DNA of 50,232 nt, taken from NCBI GenBank assembly GCA_019419865.1, contig JAHZIG010000019.1, positions 1 to 50,232 on the forward strand, written 5' to 3'. The position numbers and the translations under genes were made by a program. Below, piece by piece: positions 43,668 to 50,232 of this stretch (the first letter of the stretch is position 1; each line of letters starts with the position of its first letter). The notes below the pieces were generated by a model. It saw only the letters and a program-made list of their open reading frames with translations, had not been told where the DNA came from and searched no databases. The DNA comes from Clostridiales bacterium (lineage in GTDB: Bacteria; Bacillota; Clostridia; Monoglobales; Monoglobaceae).

Positions 43668-44593
43668 TTGGTATACGACAACGGGAGTTTCGAAGGCGCC
43701 TCTTTCGGCGGGAGACGGCTCGTAGTCTCGTCGGAGGGTCTGGAAACGCGCTATTTCCTGACGGATCATCTGGGCAGCGTGCGGCAGGTTGTCGCCGCCG
43801 ACGGTTCAGTGATCGAACAGAACGATTATTATCCCTTCGGCAAACGATGGGCTGCGGTTGCGGCTCCGATTTCCGACAACCGTCATCGGTTCAGCGGCAA
43901 GGAGGAGCAGGCATTTCTGAGTCTTCCCTATGTCGATTTCGGGGCGCGCATGTACAATCCCGATTGGGGACGGTGGTTCACGCAGGATCCGTTGGCGGAG
44001 AAGTACTATCCGTGGGCGCCATATTGTTATTGCATAAATAATCCTGTAAAATATGTTGATCCGAATGGGTTGGACATATGGGAAATTAGCCCAACCGGAA
44101 ATATTACAATGATAAAGGATGATAAAATAACTAAAATTAGTTTTGTTAACCAAAAAGGAGAAGAGACGAAAGGCTATGAATTCAGCAAAATGATATTTCG
44201 TATCGAGAAGACAAAGATCAGGAGGGGAACTCAATATATCTTTTTGAAATCAAAGGAGATGATAAAGCAGAACAAATTTATAATCGAAGTTTAGTCCATA
44301 CACAAAATAAGCAAGAGTTTGAATTAGTAAGAATTGGAGATGATACCTCTGAACGAAATATTGTAGGTACATCGCAAAGTCAAGCACAATCAGGAGTTGG
44401 AACTACTCTACTTAATAGAAATTATACTATTAGAGAGCATTATCATAACCATCCAAGTGGGAACAATAGACCATCAAATGCAGATAAAACGTTTGCTAAA
44501 GATGTAAGAAAATATAATCCCAAAGCATCTTTTTACATAAATGTCTTCCAGAGAGTTAATGGTAGAACACGTCTAACTAAGAATGCATATTAA
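43668..44593 (+). pseudogene. Orphan Rhs tip with JAB-like toxin, frameshifted (cassette B4)
   Basis: The core reads normally (FLTDHLGSVRQVV, DYYPFGKRW, ARMYNPDWGRWFTQDPL, INNPVKYVDPNG). After KGYEFSK the frame shifts in an A4 run (44186-44189), and the listed frame dies at 44294. One extra base restores a long frame: NDISYREDKDQEGNSIYLFE and so on, to the stop at 44591-44593. That frame contains REHYHNHPSGNNRPSNADKT, the HxHPSG...S.xD signature of JAB/MPN metalloproteases, which in polymorphic toxins are thought to cleave isopeptide or peptide bonds. It may be a genuine null allele, a slippage site or a sequencing error. Confidence 0.75.
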
Positions 44594-44594
44594 T

Positions 44595-45077
44595 ATGAAG
44601 TATGTCTATTTGATAGGATTACTAATTCCATCTCTTCTATGGGCAACCCCAGAAAAAGAACGAAATAAGAACGTTACGTTATACGAAATAAAAGACAAGC
44701 GTTTTGAAAAAGTTCTTGATGAGGTTATGTCAGATGTTCATGTACATTTGAGTGAAATGCAATATAGGGATAAATTTTCTATTATATTTATACCGCCTCA
44801 TATTGATACAACTACATATTTTGACGTTAATCCTGATAATTTTGAAGTTGCTTCTGAGGAACAAATGCAAATTGAGAAGATTGATTATACCGAAATATTA
44901 ATCTATTGCACACATAAAAGATATAATTCAGGTGACAATAACAACCTTTTGATTTATAATGAAACAGAATTCGTCGTATCAACTCCGGTTAATTCAGAAA
45001 TATTACAAACTACAGACCGAAAAAAAACGATTCGAATTTTGCCTTATGTTACAAGTTTAGATGACTATTATGTTTGA
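44595..45077 (+). CDS. Exported candidate immunity protein of cassette B4
   Basis: I prefer the ATG at 44595 (MKYVYLIGLLIPSLLWATP), which gives a signal peptide, over the in-frame ATG at 44583. The 160-residue product has no recognised domain. It begins one base after the restored toxin stop, and a hairpin follows the gene. Its intactness contrasts with the frameshifted toxin, as expected if immunity is kept under selection longer. Confidence 0.55.
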   Translation: MKYVYLIGLLIPSLLWATPEKERNKNVTLYEIKDKRFEKVLDEVMSDVHVHLSEMQYRDKFSIIFIPPHIDTTTYFDVNPDNFEVASEEQMQIEKIDYTEILIYCTHKRYNSGDNNNLLIYNETEFVVSTPVNSEILQTTDRKKTIRILPYVTSLDDYYV

Positions 45078-45151
45078 AGTTACCGTTATGATTCCATATC
45101 AGGCTTTCAAATGCTACATTCACCATTTAAATAAATTAATAATTTTTTGTG

Positions 45152-45184
45152 GCCGACTATGTAACATAGTCGGCTGTCTTTTAT
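45152..45184 (+). terminator. Terminator of cassette B4
   Basis: GCCGACTATG and CATAGTCGGC with a three-base loop, followed by TGTCTTTT. Confidence 0.75.
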
Positions 45185-45188
45185 ATGT

Positions 45189-45210
45189 TATAATTTTTTC
45201 TTAACTTGCC
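45189..45210 (+). other. Cassette boundary motif, B5
   Basis: TATAATTTTTTCTTAACTTGCC follows directly after the terminator. Locus A-type core sequence follows. Confidence 0.6.
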
Positions 45211-45935
45211 TACGGTGATTTATACCGAAGGAGATATGGGCTTGTACTGCACCTATCTTTCGACGGGACGAAGATTGAGGTGCGTGGACACGACGACAAC
45301 GAATCCATTCGTTATGCAGGTTCTTTGGTAGATAATGACCGAATATTCTAAAGTACGGGTTTCGGTAGCAGGCGCATAGTGGCCACGTCGGGCGGAATGG
45401 AAACGCGCTATTTTCTGACGGATCATCTGGGCAGCGTGCGGCAGGTTGTCGCCGCCGACGGTTCGGTGATCGAACAGAACGATTACTATCCCTTCGGCAA
45501 GGAGTGGGCACAACCCGACATGCCGACATCGGATAATCGTTACACCTTCTCCGGTAAGGAAAAACAACATCTGCGATTCCAAAAGATCGATTATACCGAT
45601 TTCGGAGCACGGTTTTATGATGCCGAAGGAGTCCATTTCCTGCAACAAGACCCATTGCTTGAGAAATATTTCCGTATAGGACAATACAACTTTGCGCGGG
45701 AAATCTGACAAGTAGAATTGATCCGGATGGAAAAGATTGGGTGAGAGGCATTGATGGTAATAATTATTTATGGATGGGAACTCATAAGGGAAGGCTTTTT
45801 CGATTTCATATCGAACGACAAGCAAATCGTTATGCAAAAAGTTATTTTGGCGCAGATGTATGGAATAAAATAATGAAAGATAGCAAAAAAGAACCAGAAT
45901 ATCCATCCGACGGTGGTATTCCTTTTAATGAATAA
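45199..45935 (+). pseudogene. Broken orphan Rhs tip, toxin unknown (cassette B5)
   Basis: The core is mosaic: locus A-like at first, B-like from about 45400 (FLTDHLGSVRQVVAADGS), then A-like again (KEWAQPDMPTSDNRYTFSG, DFGARFYDAEG). It is damaged: one base is missing near 45261, an in-frame TAA replaces Glu near 45350, and another frameshift near 45693 ends the core at NFAREI. The tip reads on in the other frame as RIDPDGKDWVRGIDGNN to the stop at 45935 and is only about 75 residues long. It contains a basic HIERQANRYAKSYFG segment. I do not recognise the toxin. Confidence 0.65.
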
Positions 45936-45949
45936 TTCACCAAAATCAT

Positions 45950-46381
45950 ATGAAAAAAATAGTTCTTATATGTTGTTTCTTCATGTCTTGTCTGCCGACA
46001 GACAAGGCTTGGAAACAGGACTTTTACAATAACACAGATTGTGACATTTACATGCTTATCAATCAACATCAAGAAAATGGTGTAATTTATCCTTATTATG
46101 GAGAATTACCTTTATCAATTGATCATGTTGACTGTAATTTACAAAGCAGCTCATGGGCTCCCGGTAGGATTTATTATATTTTACCATACGGCACAAAAAT
46201 CAATCGCGGCGACTGTATTCATGTTTATGCTTTTCATGCCGACACCCTGAAAAAATATACATGGGAAGAAATTCGAACCGGCAAAAAATACTGGTTTCGA
46301 GAAACGGTATGTCAAAGTACTGACATTCAATTTCCTGATGGATTTAAGTATATGGAAGAGTCTGATGCAGAGAATCCATGA
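45950..46381 (+). CDS. Lipoprotein-like candidate immunity protein of cassette B5
   Basis: The 143-residue product has a short signal ending MSCL, probably a lipobox, and a Cys-containing beta-rich mature part with no recognised family. It starts 14 bases after the broken tip and is followed by a terminator. It appears intact although the toxin cassette is degraded. Confidence 0.5.
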   Translation: MKKIVLICCFFMSCLPTDKAWKQDFYNNTDCDIYMLINQHQENGVIYPYYGELPLSIDHVDCNLQSSSWAPGRIYYILPYGTKINRGDCIHVYAFHADTLKKYTWEEIRTGKKYWFRETVCQSTDIQFPDGFKYMEESDAENP

Positions 46382-46400
46382 CCTATAAATAATTTGAAAA

Positions 46401-46427
46401 GGCCAACCTCCTGGTTGGCTTTTTTTA
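46401..46427 (+). terminator. Terminator of cassette B5
   Basis: GCCAACC and GGTTGGC with a four-base loop, followed by seven Ts. It ends the cassette array. No further boundary motif follows. Confidence 0.85.
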
Positions 46428-46497
46428 TATTTTTAATTGGAATGTGTATTAATCAACACAAGGTACGAAACAAAACGGACGTTGTCGGTTTTAGAAA

Positions 46498-47607
46498 CTG
46501 AATGAAACGGTTTGTTCTTATGAATACTACGGATGGTTCGATACGCACGGCTGCACGCTCGGCGCATCGGACCGTCTGCTGCGGAACGTCCAGCGTACGA
46601 CGGGGCTTTTCACTTACTCGTACCTGACCAAACTCTTCGCTGCGGGATTTCTGGCTCTGAGCTGCCGGGGTACGCGCAGCGTGCGCTCCGAGCGCATCAC
46701 GCGCCGGCAGATTCTTCTCGCAGCTGCGGCGGGCCTGCTGCTTTTCTTCTTCGGGGATCCGCTGCGGCACCTGCCGCCGCAGTGGGCGGCACCGCTCTAT
46801 GTCGCAGCTACAAGCATAGGCTTCCTCTCGCTGTTTCTGGCGGGTCTATGGCTCGGACGCCTGGTCAAGGAGCGGCTGCGCGAGGATCCGTTCAACGACG
46901 AAAACGAAAGTTTCATGCAGGAAACACGCCTGATCGAGAACGAATACTCAGCAAAGATACCCCTCTCGCGCATGATCTCCCCGCAGCTCTACTGGGCGAT
47001 GACGGGCAACGACTTTACGCTGGACATCAACAACCCCGAAGACCCGAAGATCCTGTGCGTGGGCAACAATCCCGACCGGCAGGACATCTACTCAGCAGCG
47101 CTAGGTCTCTATAATTCGCGCATCACACGGCTCATCAACAAGTAGGGAAAACCCAAGTCGTCGATCATCATCGACGAGCTGCCCACGATCTATTTCCGGG
47201 GGTTGGACAACCTGATCGCCACGGCCCGTTCGAACAAGGTGGCCGTATGCCTGAGCTTTCAGGACTTCTCGCAGCTCAACAGCCTGATTCCCGCCTCGAA
47301 GATCTCCAACCTCTCGCAAGGCATGTTCGTGGGTGCCGTGGCGGACAACTTCGACGAACGCATCGAACAGAAGATCTTCCACGCCGAGATCGTCATCGAC
47401 AGGGAGAAGCTCGCCGGAGAGACGGCTTCGTACGTTCCGATCCCGGAAATATCCTCGTTCCGCGATGCCGACGGCGTGGATCGTATGGAGGAGATCATCC
47501 GACGCAATTATACGCAGATCAAGGAGGACGTCACGCAGATCATAAAACGGGAACTCAGACGCATCGCCGAAGACCCTGCGCTGCGGCATCTGTTGGCGAA
47601 GAAGTAG
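46498..47607 (+). pseudogene. traG: TraG conjugation coupling protein, internally deleted
   Basis: TraG is the type IV coupling ATPase that feeds DNA to the conjugation channel. The relic opens inside the N-terminal YWFG-like region (YEYYGWFDTHG) and has two membrane segments (LLAAAAGLLLFFFGD and IGFLSLFLAGLWLG). It reads to QETRLIENEYS and then jumps straight to AKIPLSRMISPQLYW. In intact TraG a stretch of roughly 200 residues or more with Walker A (GSGKS) lies between these points. An in-frame TAG (47143-47145) replaces the Gln codon after INK. The reading frame then continues unbroken through SSIIIDELPTIYFRG (Walker B) to LRHLLAKK. Three lesions (5' truncation, internal deletion, nonsense) make it dead. 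The GC-rich codon use differs from the neighbouring toxin tips. Confidence 0.85.
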
Positions 47608-47634
47608 GCGGATCGACAAGTCCGCCTATTTTTG
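47605..47634 (+). terminator. Terminator after the traG relic
   Basis: TAGGCGGA and TCCGCCTA pair around eight bases and are followed by TTTTTG. Confidence 0.75.
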
Positions 47635-47805
47635 TTTGTCACAGCCTGCCGTCCGTGCTGAAAAGCGGAAATGAAGAGTGCGATTTTACGCTTTGGACGG
47701 TCTGTAAGGAAAATGTAAGATTTTTATTTTTCAACAAATTGATTATAAACAGTTTGCGAAAATTCTGTCATTGCTATTTCATCCTCTTTTTCCGAAAAGA
47801 TTCCC

Positions 47806-47813
47806 TATCTTTG
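47806..47813 (+). promoter_or_regulatory. -7 element of Rhs locus C
   Basis: TATCTTTG matches TAnnTTTG, 72 bases before the ATG at 47886. No clear -33 TTTG at the right distance. Confidence 0.5.
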
Positions 47814-47885
47814 TTCAAGGCGCATCTTCCGGTTTACGAACCGAACTCCATACACATTCTCATTCTAACCTAAATTCCTTCGGCT

Positions 47886-50232
47886 ATGAAGCATCCGGCC
47901 TTTGTATGTTGCGCCGTGTCGTTCCTGTTTCTCGGAGCGACGTCCGTACAGGCGCAGGAGACGTCCGATCTGACGGACGTCCATTTCTATCCGCCGTCGG
48001 CGGTGTCGATGATGAAGTACATCGACTATCCCGTTTCGCACCGCACGGGAATTCCCGAAATCTCGATCCCGCTCTACACCGTCAGATCGGGATCGCTGGA
48101 GCTGCCCGTGAACCTGAGTTTCCACCTCGACGACTTCACGCGAGTGAACCAGCTCGCCGGCGCGGCCGGCGCAGGATGGTCGCTGAGCTGCGACTTGCAG
48201 GTCTCGCGCATCATCAACGGCCGTGATGATTTTCACGCCTCGGGTTATCTGTCTACGGGCACATCCTACACCAATATCGACAAGAATACTCCCGAAATCA
48301 TTCCTTCGGATCAACATCTCTTTTCGATGTGGATTAAGAATATAGACGAAGAACCCGACAAGTTTTACTATAAGCTTCTCGGTAGCAGCGGTGCATTCTA
48401 CATCGAGAAAGAGCTGGGGCCGACGACCGTACCGATGAACGGCGATAGGATCGATTATGCGAACCGCAACGGGAATACAGATTTTAGTATCGTGGATAGT
48501 GACGGAACAAGATACAGTTTCTCATCGCAGTACGTCGATTGGGTGCGAGATTTCAACGCGATGGAGGCTCCGGCACCGACTGCATGGAAATGCACTCGTA
48601 TCGAGAGTGCCGACGGCAGCGATGCGATCACCTTCTCGTACCTACCTTATGAATCCAATCTGGTTCGACAATTGGAGGGATCGCACGATTTGTACGACGA
48701 TGCCGAGATTTCAGGTTCCGGCTCTTCAATGTTTGAATCGCTGGCTCGAGCGCCCCGACAGGAGCTGCATTACGGAATGAATACTTCGTGCGATTATTTT
48801 CTGAGAGGAGACAATGAAATTGCCGACGGTTGGGAGATGGAAACTGCGCCCGAACAGGATGAAAGCGCACAATTTGCCCACAAAGTCCTCAATACGATAC
48901 ACACCCATTACATCGACAGAATCGAATTCCGCGGCGGTTCCCTGCAATTCGTCTACGAACAATACAACTCCAATCGCACAGCGATTCGCAGGCCCATTCT
49001 GACACGTATCGAGGTTTACGATCTGCAAGGCGTGCTGCGCAAGACGATCCTGCTGACACAATCCATCGATACGGGGTATTACCTCGACGAAAATTTGGCC
49101 ATGATGTACGGCCGTTACCTGAACGCACTGACGATCGACGCTCAACGTTATCGATTCGAGTATGGAGCGATGCACTACGGAGATTCTTTCTCGGATTTCT
49201 GGGGACATGCGCGTATGGGCAGCTACGACCGCGGAATTCCTGCTATTGCACGCCATTATACGACGATCGAGAAAGGCAGCTCACCCCGAGACCGTCACGG
49301 TAACAGATTGATCGATACGTCTCTTTCGGAATATGAGAGATATATTCCGTCGTACTACACATCCGAGATTTATCTCTATACGGCATCCCCTAAAAAACTG
49401 CTTACGATTACCTATCCCACAGGCGGCTATACGGAGTTCCACTGCGACCACAACCAGTTCTGCGATCGCTCAGGCATAAACCGTTATATCTCGAGTTACC
49501 GCATTCGGGACATCCGTGCGTTCGATCGTGACAGTATGTTGCTCAAACAGACACACTACGAATACGGAGCCAATGAAAGCGGCAACGGCATCATTCGTCA
49601 TGAACCCGACACGAGCGAGGAACAGGGTAATTGCCATACCTTACAGACGATCGTCTATTATGAGACGTACAATGGAGCGACAACGAACACCCTGCGGTTA
49701 CGTTGCAGGACATATTATCCTCATACGACGTATCGTACCAACTACGACGACGGGAGCCATGTCCAGTACGACGAGGTGGCCGAATACCAAAGCGAAGGTG
49801 GAGTTCTGTCCGGAAAAACCGTCTACAAATATACGCTCGATCCGCCGCTCGAGGGCTCGCTGAATCGCCCCGCAATAGCACTCCCCGGAAGTCCCTATCC
49901 CATGGAAATGGAATCTTGGCATCAAGGAAGTCTCGATTCCGTCATCCAATACAAGTATGTCGACGGTCGTTTCGAATGGCTCGTCCGCAGAGATTATACC
50001 TATATGCCGTATCTCTCGGCTAAGAAAATTTTCAGAGGACGTGTCTGGCCAACTACCCGGCATGTACAGATCGAAGCGAATGGCTCCTTACGGGAACAAC
50101 CTCGGTTGACAACTTCACCCTACGACGACAATAAAAATACATATAGTTACTCCTACAATGCCATCGACGTGGGTTGTATGCAGCTTTCGGAGGAGGTTAT
50201 CGAGCAGCGCGAAGACGACGGACGCATCCTGC
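47886..50232 (+). CDS. YD-repeat partner protein of a third Rhs locus (C), 3' end outside the window
   Basis: The frame from ATG 47886 stays open to the window end: 782 codons are present, and related genes have about 1000. There is a signal peptide (MKHPAFVCCAVSFLFLGATS) and the conserved family start (HRTGIPEISIPLYTVRSG, GAAGAGWSLSCDLQVSRI), as in the first genes of loci A and B. YYTSEIYLYTASPKKLLTIT is followed by YPTGGYTEF, another family landmark. Its own promoter and the traG relic separate it from locus B. An Rhs toxin gene probably follows beyond the window. Confidence 0.82.
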   Translation, partial: MKHPAFVCCAVSFLFLGATSVQAQETSDLTDVHFYPPSAVSMMKYIDYPVSHRTGIPEISIPLYTVRSGSLELPVNLSFHLDDFTRVNQLAGAAGAGWSLSCDLQVSRIINGRDDFHASGYLSTGTSYTNIDKNTPEIIPSDQHLFSMWIKNIDEEPDKFYYKLLGSSGAFYIEKELGPTTVPMNGDRIDYANRNGNTDFSIVDSDGTRYSFSSQYVDWVRDFNAMEAPAPTAWKCTRIESADGSDAITFSYLPYESNLVRQLEGSHDLYDDAEISGSGSSMFESLARAPRQELHYGMNTSCDYFLRGDNEIADGWEMETAPEQDESAQFAHKVLNTIHTHYIDRIEFRGGSLQFVYEQYNSNRTAIRRPILTRIEVYDLQGVLRKTILLTQSIDTGYYLDENLAMMYGRYLNALTIDAQRYRFEYGAMHYGDSFSDFWGHARMGSYDRGIPAIARHYTTIEKGSSPRDRHGNRLIDTSLSEYERYIPSYYTSEIYLYTASPKKLLTITYPTGGYTEFHCDHNQFCDRSGINRYISSYRIRDIRAFDRDSMLLKQTHYEYGANESGNGIIRHEPDTSEEQGNCHTLQTIVYYETYNGATTNTLRLRCRTYYPHTTYRTNYDDGSHVQYDEVAEYQSEGGVLSGKTVYKYTLDPPLEGSLNRPAIALPGSPYPMEMESWHQGSLDSVIQYKYVDGRFEWLVRRDYTYMPYLSAKKIFRGRVWPTTRHVQIEANGSLREQPRLTTSPYDDNKNTYSYSYNAIDVGCMQLSEEVIEQREDDGRIL

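Noticed and set aside
36901..45500. Regular repeats considered as a CRISPR array
   Set aside because: Repeats are about 290 bp of coding Rhs core separated by over 1 kb of toxin/immunity genes; no cas genes.
46453..46770. Minus-strand ORF at the start of the traG relic
   Set aside because: The plus strand reads continuous TraG sequence; the reverse frame is a shadow.
47771..48226. 151-codon plus-strand ORF overlapping the locus C start
   Set aside because: Different frame from the YD-repeat gene; the open frame from 47886 has signal peptide and family motifs.
1..50232. tRNA or rRNA genes
   Set aside because: No cloverleaf with a GGTTCGAATC-type arm or rRNA segment was recognised by eye; a covariance-model scan was not possible.

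Overview
The window looks like a chromosomal segment of a gut Bacteroidales bacterium, most likely Alistipes or a close relative. Support comes from the six-domain ribosomal protein S1, Bacteroidetes-type promoters (TTTG, about 20 bases, TAnnTTTG), a GH78 rhamnosidase, Bacteroidetes-type tyrosine recombinase and TraG relics, and Rhs proteins with the N-terminal architecture of that phylum. The genus is inferred, not proven.

Layout. 0.3-5.3 kb is ordinary chromosome: rpsA, then a secreted alpha-L-rhamnosidase. 5.9-8.1 kb is wreckage of a mobile element: a broken integrase, decayed sequence, a Cys-rich hypothetical protein, and a fragment of an Rhs core. 8.3-18.2 kb is Rhs locus A on the minus strand: a 1000-aa YD-repeat partner, a 1482-aa Rhs protein ending in a metallopeptidase-like toxin domain, its lipoprotein immunity candidate, and one complete orphan toxin/immunity cassette. 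18.6-19.2 kb holds a membrane-anchored HTH protein behind a good promoter. 19.7-29.8 kb is a compact, GC-rich type II secretion/type IV pilus-like operon with major pseudopilin, prepilin peptidase, GspE, GspD secretin, PilN/GspL-, PilO/GspM- and PilP/GspC-like proteins, a lipoprotein, a GspK-like protein, two minor pseudopilins and GspF. 29.9-46.4 kb is Rhs locus B on the plus strand: a partner gene, an Rhs shell split over two genes, immunity, then five tandem orphan toxin/immunity cassettes. 46.5-47.6 kb is a TraG coupling-protein pseudogene lacking its Walker A region. From 47.9 kb a third Rhs locus (C) runs off the window.

How it may work. A complete T2SS-like machine sits between two divergent polymorphic-toxin loci. 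No clear promoter or terminator separates gspF from the first Rhs gene of locus B. I infer that the machine exports the Rhs proteins, which carry N-terminal signal peptides. The downstream cassettes lack start codons and signal peptides. Each is bounded by a 3' terminator and, at the 5' side, by a conserved motif of about 20 bases from the Rhs core, and each repeats the core DNA. They therefore look like a silent archive of toxin tips that can be recombined in-frame onto the expressed Rhs protein. Locus A gives the sharpest case: a direct repeat of 342 bp, identical by eye, whose recombination would delete 1938 bp and install the archived tip.
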